The notes beneath the pieces were generated by a model. That model searched no databases. It worked only from the letters and a program-made list of their open reading frames with translations, and was not told the DNA's origin. A program made the position numbers and the translations under genes. DNA of 64,000 bases from Akanthomyces muscarius (lineage: Eukaryota; Ascomycota; Sordariomycetes; Hypocreales; Cordycipitaceae), in NCBI RefSeq assembly GCF_028009165.1, contig NC_079244.1, positions 4,030,001 to 4,094,000 on the forward strand, written 5' to 3'. Below are positions 33,830-46,400 of this stretch, piece by piece. Within the stretch, counting starts at the first letter, position 1; every line of letters starts with the position of its first letter.

Positions 33830-35341
33830 ATGGAGACACCACAAGTCCCGCAGGATGCCCTGCAGCTCAGCGCCATGATTGCGCAAAATTCCACTGCCGC
33901 CCGACAACTCTACTCGCGCGCGAAAGCAGCTACGCAAGACCGCCCTGGCGCTGCTGGAAAGCGCCAGAAGGTCGCCGACGACTTCGACGACGCCGTGATG
34001 AAGCGCCGCTTCCAGACCGAGTACGCCAGCTCCGAAACGCTGCCGCCTTCCCTTGCCGCCAAGCAGCCTGGCAAGCCGCAGAAGAAGGGCGCCGCCTCCA
34101 AGTCCATGGTTGTCGCGCAGCGGCCCGGCCAGCCTCAGAAGCTCCTCGAAGGACCCGGATCAGCGGCCGCTGGCGGAAATACATCACAGCAACAAAATAC
34201 GAGCTTGACGACCCGGACTGGCGCTCTTGGCGCCAACACAATACAACAAGTGAAGCCTGAGTGGCATCCGCCGTGGAAGCTGATGCGCGTCATCTCCGGC
34301 CATCTGGGCTGGGTGCGCGCGCTGGCTGTCGAGCCTGGCAACAAGTGGTTCGCCAGTGGCGCTGGAGACCGCACCATCAAGATTTGGGACATGGCGACGG
34401 GCGGTCTGAAGCTCACCCTCACTGGCCACATCAGCACCGTGCGTGGCCTCGCCGTGTCGCCGCGGCACCCGTACCTCTTCTCCTGCGGCGAGGACAAGAT
34501 GGTCAAGTGCTGGGACCTCGAAACCAACAAAGTCATCCGCCATTACCACGGCCACCTGAGCGGCGTCTACACGCTCTCGCTGCACCCTACCCTCGATGTA
34601 CTGGTGACTGGTGGCCGTGACGGCGTGGCTCGTGTGTGGGACATGCGCACCAGAAGCAATATCCACGTTCTGTCCGGCCACACGGGCACTGTGACGGATG
34701 TCCAGTGCCAGGAGGCAGACCCTCAGGTCATCAGCGCGTCTCTCGATTCGACGGTTCGCCTCTGGGACCTTGCTGCCGGCAAGGCCATGGGTGTCCTCAC
34801 ACACCACAAAAAGGGTGTCCGCGCTCTCGCCGTGCACCCCGAAGAGTTTACGTTCGCCAGCGGCAGCACGGGAAGCATCAAGCAGTGGAAATGCCCCGAG
34901 GGTGCCTTCATGCAAAATTTCGAAGGCCAAAATGCCATCATCAATACTATGAGTGTCAACCAAAATAATGTGTTATTTTCTGGAGGTATGCTTCATTCCT
35001 GTATCTGTTTTACTTAACAAACCTAATTTGTGAAATTTAGGCGATAATGGCTCCATGAGCTTCTGGGATTGGAGATCTGGGCACAGATTCCAGGCTCTCG
35101 ATACCACAGCTCAGCCTGGCTCTCTTGATGCAGAAGCTGGTCTCATGAGCTCAACATTTGATCGCTCTGGCCTGCGTCTGATCTGTGGTGAGGCTGACAA
35201 GACAAGTAAGCACATCCCCTGGCAACAATACCTGCATCCACTAACAGTCGAATAGTCAAAATATGGAAACAAGACGAGAACGCCTCTGAGGAGACACATC
35301 CCCTTCAGTGGACGCCATCGCTCGGACGACGCAAATTTTAG
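33830..35341 (+). CDS. prp46: Prp46/PLRG1 WD40 pre-mRNA splicing factor, three exons
   Basis: Subunit of the Prp19-associated (NTC) complex, needed for spliceosome activation. Exons 33830-34985, 35041-35205 and 35256-35341 encode 468 aa, phase 1 at both joins. The N-terminal 140 residues are Ala/Gln-rich with basic patches. Then come seven WD40 repeats, beginning [19 protein letters not shown] and including [36 protein letters not shown] and GSIKQWK, ending NGSMSFWDW and KIWKQDENA. The C-terminal [17 protein letters not shown] is typical of the family. ATG 33830 ([16 protein letters not shown]) is chosen because sequence before it is unlike the family. The stop lies 82 bp from that of convergent orc1, so the 3' ends probably overlap. 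Confidence 0.94.
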
Positions 35342-35423
35342 ACTAGCATGGGAGACCAAAAGCAATAATGATACCACATGCCTCAACGGTGTATTTCTAT
35401 TTCCCTTTTCATAATCATACAAT

Positions 35424-37638
35424 TTATATACCGATGCCCAGTGCACGGAGCTCTGGATCTTCTCGAAGCGCCATTTTTACTTCATCGTCAGCAATCGCCA
35501 GTCGCAGCTTGCTGCTCCTCTCTGCTCGCTGAGCTTCCAAATTGATGAGACCCGCGGCTACAAGATCAAGCGCAGCTGTGTGGACATAGCCAGGCCGCCC
35601 AGTGTGACGCTGATGCGCGCCGCCGTGACCAGCGCCTTTGGCGTGACTGCCGAGGATCTGAGACATGCCGGAAGGGGCCCGCGGCGCATACGCAGACACG
35701 CGTTGTAGTTCGTCGAGCGTTTCGCCAAACGTTGTTTCCACAAGGCCGGTTCGTCTGATTCGCAGCAGCATTGCCGCCATGAGGAGTTTGCTGGTGAGTG
35801 GTAGACCGCGTAGATGTTGCTGGATGGGATTTGAGGTGGCCTCGTTGATGGCCTTTTTGATAGTGGCAATAGTAACGCGGCCGCGGCGTGATAGTTCCGC
35901 CGTATCGCCCCCGGGGGCTTTCTTGCTTGGTGTAGACGGATCGGGTGGCGCGTCGACCTCGGCGAGCTCGACAGCTCGTCGACAAATATCCAAGGCTCGT
36001 CGAGCATCACCACTAACGGCAGCAACCTTTCGGCTAGCGAATTGAACCGCGTCTCCATCTACAATGTTTCCTGGCACGCCCTCTAGACGTGACTGTATAA
36101 TCTTCATCAGCTGGTCGTGAGTATAACCAGGGAAAGTGATGCGCGTGAGGCCTAGGCACAAGTTAGGAAAAGCAGCTTGTAATTGTAAGTGAGCACATAC
36201 CAAGACGACTGCTGATCTTGTTACTTAGTGTTCTCTCTGGCAGATCCATGGTATTGGCGACTGCCAGTACAATGAGACGACTGTGTCGCAAGGTTGGCCA
36301 GTTGAAAAAATTGTACATGACAGCTTGGTTCTTGGTGACTAGCTGGTCCAGTTCATCCATTAGGACCACACAGGGAATACGCCGCGGACTAGGATTGCTG
36401 AACTCGCGCTCCAATAGATCCAATGCCTGCGTTGGACTTGCGCGCTGTCCCTTCAGTGCCTCCCACAGAAGTGTATATGACTGATGGGGATCTGTAATCT
36501 TCATGCCGTTGATTTCGACGAAGATGAAATCATCTAGCTCATCGGAGACCACGGCGTCCTCTAGACGGGAAACCACTTCTCGAACGGTCGCCGTTTTGCC
36601 GGTGCCTGGCGTGCCAGAAATATAAATGCAGTTTCCTGTACCTTCGGTGATCGCCGCTTCAAGATGCGAGTAAACAAGAGAAAACTCGCCCTCGCGGCAC
36701 GGTAGGCTGGCAGGAACGGCGGATACATGCAGCCGTGACCGGGCTATTTGAAACGGTGAAGAGTCAATATTGCTTGGCGACAGCTTTCGCATTGCCAACG
36801 GTGTAAACTCCAGCTTCTTGCCTGCGCCTCGTGGGGTGCGCCCCCGAGAGTGAGGCGTTGTAGCTACTGGCGTGCGCTGTTTTCTTGGTGTCTGAGGTGG
36901 AAAATACACGCTGTCGCCTGGTTCTGGGCTTTTCGCTCGCCGTTTCCTCCGGGTTGCTTTAGTGTCTTTCTCGATCATATCCATGAGGCCGAAGAGATCA
37001 TCGGCGCCGCTATAGATGTCCTCCCAGAGAAATTCATTCGTGTACGTGGCTGTTCTCGTATTGCAGCCGCGTCTACACACAAATGTTTTGCCATGTTCGG
37101 GGGAGCTTCGAGGAATTTTGCCCGAGGGGTGTCGAGAAAGAAACTTGTCTAGCGACATGACTCTGGCTTTGCCGTTTATTGAGGCCAAGGAGTTCACATC
37201 CCATGACGGAGAAAGATATAACTCGTTCCAATAGAAGTCGCTGCGTTTTTTGTCCTTGTTGCGGATTTCCTTTTCCGTGGAGAACCACATAAAGTTGGCT
37301 GCTTTGTCGCCTTCGCCATCGTCTTTAACAAATTCGCAGATAATGGCCACCCAAGCTTCATTGGAACCGTCGGCTTTGAGAAGCACTGTGTCGCCGATGC
37401 GGCACTCGAATGCGCCAAGACGAGCCCCGACGATTGGATTGCCAGCCACTTTGCGTCGCTTGCGTTCGCCCTCTTCGTTATCATCTCGTGGCACAACATC
37501 GTCTTGGTAGATCCATTCCCACGGAATATCGGCGGTTCCAAGCTCGTCATCGGAATCGTCGCGTAAAACCCCTTGCGCTGGTCGCTTGCGCTGAGCCCGA
37601 GACTCGCTGTCGTTGACTTGGTCCTGCATCGAGGCCAT
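35424..37638 (-). CDS. orc1: Origin recognition complex subunit 1, two exons
   Basis: Largest ATPase subunit of ORC, which marks replication origins and loads MCM helicase in the nucleus. Exons 37638-36201 and 36151-35424 (49-nt intron, phase 1) encode 721 aa. A BAH-type domain lies at about residues 50-230 (KVAGNPIVGARLGAFECRIG, then NFMWFSTEKE and NEFLWEDI). A basic, TP-rich linker follows (TPHSRGRTPRGAG), offering possible CDK sites. The AAA+ core has Walker A GTPGTGKT near residue 345, Walker B VVLMDELD, sensor LAVANTMDLPER and the RLG(L)TRITFPGY box spanning the intron. The C-terminus is a winged-helix region. It is divergent from the next gene, with 660 bp between starts. Confidence 0.95.
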
Positions 37639-38298
37639 TGGCTACGTCGCAGAATGTGTTAGCGAGGTGCTGGCACTTGTCACTCCGCCAGTTACCAGTA
37701 ATTGACATCACCTAGCGCCTGCCACTTTACGCGTCTAGAAGACGCGTCGGGCGAGCTGTGCACTTAGGCGCATACCCCCGATACGTGCATATGAGCGGCG
37801 AGGGCAGGGAACAGCCAAGAAAGGGCTACCCATCGACTCGAGTAATCCAAAAATAATAATAAGGGGAAATGGGTAGGAGAGAGAATTGGAAAGGCTGATG
37901 CAAATATAACTACGACAGAGGAGTGATTTACAATTCTGGAAGGAATAAATTGTCAGACCTTTATTGATAATAGCGAATGTCATTTCTATTAGAGCGCCGT
38001 CCTGTTTTTGTCAGCTTGTGAAAGGGCCCGAAACAGCTTTTTGACAGAAGCGTGTGGGAACGAATTTAATTCTTGCTCGATGTAAGGATTTAGGCATAAG
38101 TACGGCAAGAGAGTGTAAGTGAATCGGTGTCTTGCGATGTGATCCTGGACTACCGGTATTCTGAAGCTCTTTCTCCGTTTGCAACGGCCGCCAGCTGGCA
38201 GGAGCCGGCAGCTTCTCAAATACATAAGGAAAACAACGCATCGCTGGAATAGCGGAACCAACTTTCAGTCCTCAACTCCACCATTTTTCAGCTCTATT
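37639..38298. other. Divergent promoter region between orc1 and an unknown gene
   Basis: This 0.66 kb should carry both promoters. It is AT-rich near 37850-37990. I see no gene or distinctive element. Confidence 0.55.
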
Positions 38299-40095
38299 AT
38301 GGCCTTAAAGGGAAAGAAAAACGACCAACGCGGCGGCTCAAGCCATGGCCGAGGTGCAGGCTACAGCACACCTATAACCAGCAGAAACAAGAAAGACCTT
38401 CCAAGAAAGTCGCCTCCCAAAAAATTCACAGCACTGCGGGACAAAAGACCCCTCACGGACAGGTTTGGGAAAGGTGATACCATGGCTTCTGCACAAAGAA
38501 TGGTCGACATACAACGCCAAAATGCGAGGTATCTATCACATATCGAGTACTTAGGTGCGCCGCCGCCGAGACAAGATCTAATTCAAGTATGATTTACCGC
38601 GAAATAAATAACTAAGGCTGACACGATATATCTAGGTGCGATTGGTAATTCCTGGTGATAGTCTCGTGCCGAGGGCCTTGAGCGACCTCGCCGTTCTCGA
38701 CGATGTGCGCAGAGACAACAAAGTCTGGATCACCAGAGGAGAAGACTCGGAAACGTTTCTCGATGTCTGGTCTACTAATGCCGGACCGCTCCAAGCTGCA
38801 CTCAACACTATCAATCAGAAAATACACGACATGCGGCTGTCAAAGGAGTCATTGACAGCCCTCTACTTCGTACAGTCGCCCAAAGATGACCAAGAGGTGA
38901 CAGTCAGTTTCGAAACCGGTAAACGACCCGTTGTTGAAGGCTCTAGCCACAGTTCATATTATCCTGGACACGCTGTCAACGGCTTAGTTGCCCAATTTAC
39001 GACGGCATTGCCACCATCCTTGAAGACATTGGTGGCTCTGCCGTGCTTAAAAATGCAAATCAATTTCGGGCATCTCAACATTTTGGCAAAGCGAAAGGCT
39101 GTTGGAAATCTCTTGTCACTAGAAGAATTTAAATCCGCTCTTGGTTTATACTCGAGTCGTGGAAGGGGAGCGACCATCCAAAAAGAGTACGTCCAGTACT
39201 ATGCATGATGTGATAAACACACTTCTGACGAAAGATAACAGATTTTCCAATATCGAGATCGCCGACAAATTTCTTTCTTCAATTCTACAAAACAACGACA
39301 TCACTCAAAAAAAAAGCTGCAGTAGCGTTGCACTATCTTGTCCGATTTGATATAGACAAGCAAACAGTCTCTGCAGACATACAAGACGAGGATGGAATCG
39401 CCAGGGCAGCCTCGTCAAGATGTACCGAAGCAGAAGGCCACCCTCCTCTGGATTGGATCATTTCAGCTCCAGATATGTGAGTTCGACAACATGCGGGAGA
39501 ACAGTATTTTAGCAGCCAGTGTTGCTGACTGTTTGATTGCTGTAGGCATGTCGACTGGAATGTGCGAGTCGACTCTCGCCCAAGCTTCATTGGCGACAAA
39601 AGCGGCCAACTGCCTGAAGCAACGGCCAAATTTGCGCGATCCTTTGTTTTCAAACTCGACGAAACCACTGGTAACATGGAGCCCGGCACATCGAGCAAAG
39701 ATGCCGATGAAGTTACGCGCCATTTCAAGCTCCCTAGATGGCAGACGCCGACACGGCGAGATCTGGCTCATCTGTCGAGCAATTTTCAAGTCAAAACGTG
39801 TGCGAGACTTCAATATCGCGATACACCGTATGAGATAGAGACAGCTGTAACACAGCATTGGGCTAGACTGCCGCTCAGCGCAGAGCCGGACCGCCTGAGC
39901 TGGTCCGTCTCCGTGTATGGCATTCATTGGGAGGAGGCTCTGAGCGACCGCAAGGGAGGAGAATCGTCGAGGGGGTTCGAGGAAGGCCTCCTCCTTCGAC
40001 TATGGCCTGGAGAGGACTCGCTTGAAAAGCGTTTGGGAAGATTCCTGGAATGTATATTTTCAGTGCAAACCGCCATCGCAGAGTTGCAAGTTTGA
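38299..40095 (+). CDS. Uncharacterised fungal protein (about 540 aa) with an apparent one-base frameshift
   Basis: I do not recognise the family. Exons are 38299-38586, 38636-39186, 39242-39476 and 39546-40095; every splice join fits in phase. The coding sum is one base too long unless one A is lost from the A9 run at 39307-39315. Before the run the frame reads FLSSILQNNDITQ; after it KAAVALHYLVRFDI, and this second frame joins exon 4 in phase (WIISAPDM to HVDWNVRVDS). The N-terminus is basic and Gly/Ser-rich. Later parts look globular, with a Trp-rich tail (RLSWSVSVYGIHWEE) and no membrane span. The frameshift may be a sequencing error, a true mutation or slippage. The stop lies 59 bp from the end of convergent prefoldin 5. 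Confidence 0.65.
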
Positions 40096-40154
40096 GAGAG
40101 CAGAGCACGGTATGCAAACGAAGTATATTACTCGTCTTCTTGTACATAAAATTA

Positions 40155-40908
40155 TTATTGAGATTGACTGGGTTGTTGTGCCATCATTTTATGTCGCAGT
40201 ACTGCATTGTCGTGTTAGCAAATGACATGGAAGATCGTGGGCTGCTTTTCGGACCTTCTTCAATTGTCCGCACGTTCATCTGCTTCTGCTGAACAATGGC
40301 CTCAAGCTCCTTCAGACTGTTTGTCAGCTCCTTGATCTTGTTTTCGTAAAAGTTCGCCGCCGATTTTAATTTCTGACGTCCTTCGTTAGCAAACGCGCCT
40401 CCATCTTGGTGGGCCATCTCGTTGGGTTACCTTTTCCACAAGGAAGCCGGTGCCAATGTCCACGAGAACCGTCTCGGTATTCGTTAATTCGCCTCGGACG
40501 TATAGGGAGTTGGTAAGTGGAACCAGGACTTCGTTCGAATCTGTTACTCGTACAATCATCCACATTAGCGCATGTTCCCTCGCCGCCTGGCTGGCTCGTG
40601 ACCGCCATGTCCTTGTCGGCGCAGTGACCGAGCGCGATCTGAAACTTACTCTTCGATGATTCAGATCGACTATTCACGCATCGCAAGCATTCTCTGAACT
40701 TGCCCTGCGCGCCGTGGAGTTGCGAGAACGACGAGGTCAGGTGCTCGAGCTCCTCGTCAAGCTGTTTCTTGACTTGGGCGAGCTGTTGCGGCTCGAGGGT
40801 GTCGAGGTTGACTGTCGCACATAGTTTGTTAGAGCCGCTTATGGGATCAGCAGGTCCTTTCCGGCGTCATGGAGCTTCAATACCTGTTTGCCCCTCGCCT
40901 GACGACAT
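40155..40908 (-). CDS. pfd5: Prefoldin subunit 5 (Gim5-type), five exons
   Basis: Alpha-type subunit of the cytosolic prefoldin hexamer, which hands unfolded actin and tubulin to the CCT chaperonin. Minus-strand exons are 40908-40884, 40811-40650, 40540-40431, 40372-40255 and 40201-40155; phases fit throughout and give 153 aa, the usual length. The sequence has an N-terminal helix (LEPQQLAQVKKQLDEELEHL), the beta-hairpin core (VLVPLTNSLYVRGEL and VLVDIGTGFLVEK) and a C-terminal helix (FYENKIKELTNSLKELEAI ending RTIEEVLRHKM). The last intron has a weak GTCCGA donor, but its GCTAAC branch site and CAG acceptor are strong, and the resulting EEVLR end matches the family. Reading through it would give an unlike tail. 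Both the first and last coding exons are under 50 nt. Confidence 0.9.
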
Positions 40909-41162
40909 ATTGACTGTGGTTTGGTGACTTGAAGGTGGGATGCAGAGGCGGCGAACAACCCCACCACAGGAGCCGTCGATATTTTGGCGCTGCAACGAGC
41001 CAGACCCACACTGTTCCCAGCTTCAACGTTCACCGACTGCAACAACAACAACAACAACAGCAAACAGGTGGATTGCATTGTAGTCTAGACTTCATCATTT
41101 ATAGTGCTTTTACATGTAATATACATAATACAAGTTTCCGAGAAACGCTCGTCTGGAGGTTC

Positions 41163-43144
41163 CTACAGCTTCCGCAGAAGCTGCTCTAAAAACTGGGGAA
41201 GCTCTGATGCAGCGACTTCTTGCTTCAGCTCGAGGCTTCTGCATTGAACCTCGCAGACACCGCGCTCCCTCCAAGCTTTACCAAGAATAACGACGACTGG
41301 GTAGCCAGTCATATCGGCGTCCTTCATCTTCCACCCAAAAGCTTTCTTTCGGTCATCAAGCACTGCATCAAGCGACCCGCCACTCGTGAGCGAGTCGAAG
41401 AAGGCGAGCGTCTCGTCGTTGGCGGCGGAAGAAGGAATAACAGCAACTTCGTATGGAGCAATGGATCTGGGCCAAGTGAGGCCCCTGCTGTCTGCTCTGT
41501 TTTCAGCAACAGCGCCGAAAATCCGTGACACGCCAATGCCAAAGCAGCCCATTTGGATGGGAACCGGCTGTGAGGGCTTGTCAGGTAGCGACACGAGGGC
41601 ATCGAGGGGTTTGGAGTAGCGGGTGCCCAGATAGAAAGTATGTCCAAGCTCTAGTGCTCGGTGAATTTTGAGGATTCCGGATTCGCATCGGGGACAGCCA
41701 TCCCCTTCAGCCAGGGCCAGCAAATCCAATGCTTCACCACTTGCAGCAGTGCTTGTGGAGAATTGAGGACCAACGAAATCATCTCGCAGCTCTTCAGGGA
41801 GAAGAGGCAACTCGGGATGCATTTTGCCAAAGCTGGTTGCAAGCCGGCCGTCGACAATATTCACCAGCGCAGTGTCAGGGCTGTCAACTGCGACATCCCA
41901 AAGCGGCAAAGGGTCGTGTACGCTTGTGTCCAGTTCCGGAACCACATCTTTGATAGCATGGAGATTGAGACTACTGCCATCGCTTTGGGGATACCAAGCA
42001 TTGATCAGGGTATTCCGGTCTTTGGTAATTCCTCTCCACAACCCGTAGCTTGATGGCGCAGTCGTGTCGAGAGCATCTTGCGATTTAGACCGGGACTTTG
42101 CGACTTCGTCATTTGCTGCATATCCGCAGCTGTTGCAATGTGCAACGGTATCTTCCCCAGTTGCATCAGCGAGATGGTATTCGTGGCTGTGATTTCCACC
42201 CATATCACCTGAGCTAGCTTCGGCAACGAGGATTGGAACTTTCATCTCATCAAAAATGGCCTTGTAGGCTGCTTGAACCTGCTCATATGTTTCAATGGCA
42301 GTTTCTTGAGAGACATCAAAGGTATACAGATCTTTCATGACGAATTCGCGAGAACGCAGCAATCCTTGCCTCGGCCTCATCTCATCACGATATTTTCTGG
42401 CTATATGGTGTTAGCATGATATATGTTCCCACTTCAGATGACTTACTAATTTGATACAGTCGCAAAGGTAAGTCTTTGTACGATTGTACCGTGTTTGCGA
42501 CCAAGGTTGTGATCTCCTCCTCATGTGTTGGAGAAAGCATGAGCGAAACTTCTTTGCGGTCTTTGAGGCGAAAGAGCTGTCACAAGTTAGGCGCCATGGG
42601 GATCCAGGAGCTAATTATCTTACCTCTGGAGCAACACTATTCAAACGATCGCTCTTTTTCCATAGTTCTTCAGAGGTAATGGTAGACAAAGAGAGCCGTG
42701 ATGCTCCTAATGCCAAATTTAGTAGGGGTCTGTGCCGGTCAGAAAGGGCTAACTTACCAACGGACTCCATGTGCCTATCAATAAGTTTCTCAATCTTTTT
42801 TTGCACGCGAAGGCCCAACGGGAGAAGATGAAATATTCCTGCTTGAGACTGCGGAAGTCAGTTCAGCTACTGCTTGCGAACAGGTATGAGGGGCCCTACC
42901 TGTCGTAGAAATCCGGCGCGAATGAGCTTGTCGTGCCCGGCTAAGAGGTTTTAGCTTTGTTGAGTAATTTAAAAACGTGAATCTCACATTCGCCTCCCGT
43001 TTCGGCAATTCCTCCAGTTGGCACCCATATCCTTGAGAGAGTTGATCGGCTTCGGCGAGCGATACAAAGACTAGTGATGCGTTGCGCAGCGGCACAAGCG
43101 CCAGCATGCCCGCGACCACGCGCCGCCCGTATCAAAGCCTGCAT
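41163..43144 (-). CDS. Mitochondrial (bacterial-type) prolyl-tRNA synthetase, six exons
   Basis: Class II aminoacyl-tRNA synthetase that charges mitochondrial tRNA-Pro. Minus-strand exons are 43144-42988, 42940-42900, 42848-42758, 42706-42624, 42576-42447 and 42400-41163; all phases fit, giving 579 aa. The start [15 protein letters not shown] and the following Arg-rich segment form a mitochondrial presequence leading into [16 protein letters not shown], a known fungal signature. Catalytic motifs are LIRAGFLRQ and [13 protein letters not shown] (motif 1 region), [28 protein letters not shown] (motif 2) and GCFGIGVSR (motif 3). A short insertion domain lies between motifs 2 and 3, and a C-terminal anticodon-binding domain ends the protein. 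The yeast counterpart is AIM10. It is divergent from mak21, sharing a 261-bp promoter region. Confidence 0.95.
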
Positions 43145-43405
43145 ACTATACCAAGAAGGTCCCCAGACACTCCCGAATCTCCAGCAGATGCAATAGCCCA
43201 ATTGGAGACGAATGCGCGATGAGATAGAGGTCGAGGTCTCGCGACTAGTTCAGGTACAGTACGGTGGAGCCCAGCCAGTCGCCTCGAAGTGGGCCTGCTC
43301 AGAGACCCGCAAAAAAAGTTCAAGTCGGGCTTGCGAAAGCCATTCAACTTTTCTGGAAATTTTGCAACAGGACGCCTTCCTCGGTTTTGCAGCGCATCTA
43401 GAAAT
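43145..43405. promoter_or_regulatory. Bidirectional promoter between mitochondrial ProRS and mak21
   Basis: Only 261 bp separate the start codons of two divergent genes, so both promoters must lie here and may share elements. No TATA box is obvious on either strand. The inference rests on gene layout alone. Confidence 0.5.
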
Positions 43406-46400
43406 ATGGCGAAGTCAAAACAAAAAGGAAAAGGCCCCCGCGGCGGTCTGTCTTTCAACGAAGATGCTCTTGCAAAGCTTACCTCGAGAATTGACCAGGG
43501 CCTGACCAACAACGATCAGAAGCGCAAGCGACCGCCCACGAATGCTTCGCCTGCCCAGACGACCAAGAAGCAGCGCAGCTCTGACGCTGTCCCCGCGACG
43601 AATGGCACCAAGACTGACCAAGAAGCTCTTCTTGCGGAAATTCTGGCACTGGGTGGTGACGAGGACGACCTTGAGCTGATCAACGGCGTCGATTCTGACG
43701 ATGAGGTGGTCGGCGAGAGCAAGGCCCCAGTGGATAAGAAGTTGAGAGATGAGCTAGCAGCTCTGTCTAAGGAGTTAGGCTTCGCCGAATTTGCGCCTCA
43801 AGAGGCTAGCGAGGACGAGGCTGTAGAGGAGAGTGAAGAGGTAGCCGAGGAGGATGAAGATGACGAAGATGATGAGGAAGTAGCGGAAAAGGCCCCCGTC
43901 AGCCGCAAGATGGGAAATATGGTACGTGAACCACAACTAAGAGAAGCATATCTGACCACTAACGTAATAGACAGACTTTTGAACCCCGCGCCGACTGGCA
44001 TGCCTACAAACTTGCGAAGCTGCCCTCTCCCATCACTGACGACGTCGGTCCTTTTTTCCCCGCTATCCAAGCTCTCAAGCAACACGCTCAATCTTTTCTG
44101 GAAAGAGATGCGGATAAATATCGAACAAGTGTTTTTGCCTCGGCTTCACACAAGTTCTTATCTACCATCATGGCCTCTGGTACCTTGACTGATAAAGTCT
44201 CTGCACTTACTCTTGCTATCCAAGAGTCTCCTGTGCACAACCTCCGCGCGTTTGATGGCCTCATGAACCTGGCTTCTAAAAAGAGTAGAGGCCAAGCTAT
44301 TGGTGCCATTGGCGCCCTGATCGATTTGCTAGGCCCTGGCACTCTTCTACCCGCCGACAGACGTCTCCGCACTTTCCAAACTCAGCCGGGCCTGCTCGGC
44401 ACGCTCCAGAAGCACTCCATTAAGGCCTGGGCCCCGAACCAACCACTCCCCGGAAAGATCAATGAAGAGCATCTGATTTCATGGATCTTCGAAGACTGGC
44501 TGAAGGCCACATACTTCAAGATTATCCAGCTGTTGGAGGGCTGGTGCTCTGACGAGATTGAGTACTCACGCATCAAGGCAGTGGACTTCGTCTATGCCCT
44601 ATTGAAAGAGAAACCTGAACAAGAGTCCAATCTCCTGACGCTACTTGTCAACAAGCTTGGCGACAGGGAAAAGAAGATTGCTTCTCGTGTTTCGTATCTT
44701 CTCCTGCAGCTGCAAAATTCCCACCCCGGCATGAAGCCTGTAATTGTTCGCGCCGTGGAGCAAGAAATCCTACTACACCCTTCCCAGGACTCCCGATCCA
44801 AGTACTACGCCATCAACACCCTAAATCAGACTATCCTGAGCAGTAAAGAGCCCGCAGTTGCCGAGTCACTTGTTCGCATATACTTTGAGCTCTTTGTCGC
44901 AATGTTAAAATCGGGAAGTTTGGGTATCCCGTTGCAAAATGAAACCGAAGCCCAGGATGGCGAGGAGAAGAAGAAAGAAGCTCGACCTGGCAAGCCTGGA
45001 GGCCGGCCTCCTAGAAAGGGCGGAAGACCAGCCAAAGTGATGCCAGCGGTTCCGGAGGCAGAGGCTGCTGATAAGCTAGTCTCTGCCTTATTGACTGGTG
45101 TCAACCGCGCGGCACCCTTCGTTGGTACAAATGACGGAATGTAAGTACTCCTTTCTCCTCGCAGTTCCTTGCTGAGATGCTAATAAATTCCAGTTTGGAA
45201 AACCATGTGGACACGCTCTTTAGAATTGCCCACTCTGCCAATTTCAACACCGGGATGCAGGCGTTATTGTTGATTCAGCACTTGTCCCTCGCAAGAAGCA
45301 TAGCCACCGACCGCTTCTATCGCACACTTTACGAGTCTCTCTTGGATCCTCGCCTTGTCACGTCCTCGAAGCAAGCTCTGTATCTCAACCTTTTGCTTCG
45401 GTCCCTGAAGAACGATGTTGATGTGCGCCGCGTAAAAGCATTTGCCAAGAGGATGCTACAAATCGCTGTTCTGCATCAGCCACCGTTTGTGTGTGGGCTG
45501 CTCTATGTCATTGGCCATCTCCGCCAAACATTCCCTGACCTGTCCACACTCATTGAGCAGCCTGAAGAATCGGTCTTCGACGATGATGAGGATGATATCC
45601 AGCGCCCGGCTTACGATGGCAGGAAGCGAAACCCGGAACATAGTAACGCCCAGAGAAGCTGCTTGTGGGAGATGATTCCGATGCTGACGCATTATCATCC
45701 ATCTGTCACCGTTTTTGCGAATGGACTTCTGGACAAGGCTGCTAAGATGAAAAAGCCCGATCTCGACAGCCACTCTCTCATTCGATTTCTCGACAAGTTT
45801 GTTTACCGCAATGCCAAATCGACAGACGGTGCCAAGGGTGTGTCTATCATGCAGCCGCTCAGAGCCACGAAAGACGCTGGTGATATTTGGCTGGGCAGTC
45901 GTGGTGCTGGTGCAGCCGGCACTCAAGTTAACTCCGCAGCATTCTGGAACAAGAAGGCTGAAGATGTCGCTGCTGAAGATGTCTTCTTCCACGAGTACTT
46001 CCAGAATATTGGCAAACAACCCAAAGACAAGAAGAAGAAGGCTGCTGCTGGAGCTCAGCAAGCCGATGAAGAAGAGGAAGAAGCTGGTGAAGATGAAGTC
46101 TGGAAAGCACTGGTGGACGCTCAGCCTGATATTGATGCCGATGGTTCCGATGTGGACGAAGGCTTTGATGACTTTGATGAGGAAGAAATGGCTTCTCTTG
46201 ACGGATCATCACCGGCCTTGTCTCTGGATGATGATGAGTCGGACGGTGGCGTTTCCATTGAAGGCGACGAAGACGGGTCAGACGGTCTTGTAGAGTTCAA
46301 CGACGAAAACAGTGAGGAGGAAGAAGACAGCAGGAGGGAAGACAACAAGAAGAAGTCGGCGAGACGCAAGATGATCAAGGGCTTGCCTACGTTTGCTTCG

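Noticed and set aside
40184..40417. Prefoldin 5 C-terminus read through to QYCDIK
   Set aside because: A last intron with strong branch and acceptor sites restores the family's EEVLR end and normal length.
42790..43119. Alternative ProRS start MLALVPLRN (43107)
   Set aside because: That frame cannot join exon 2 in phase; the frame starting 43144 gives an Arg-rich presequence and the known VPTGGIAET segment.
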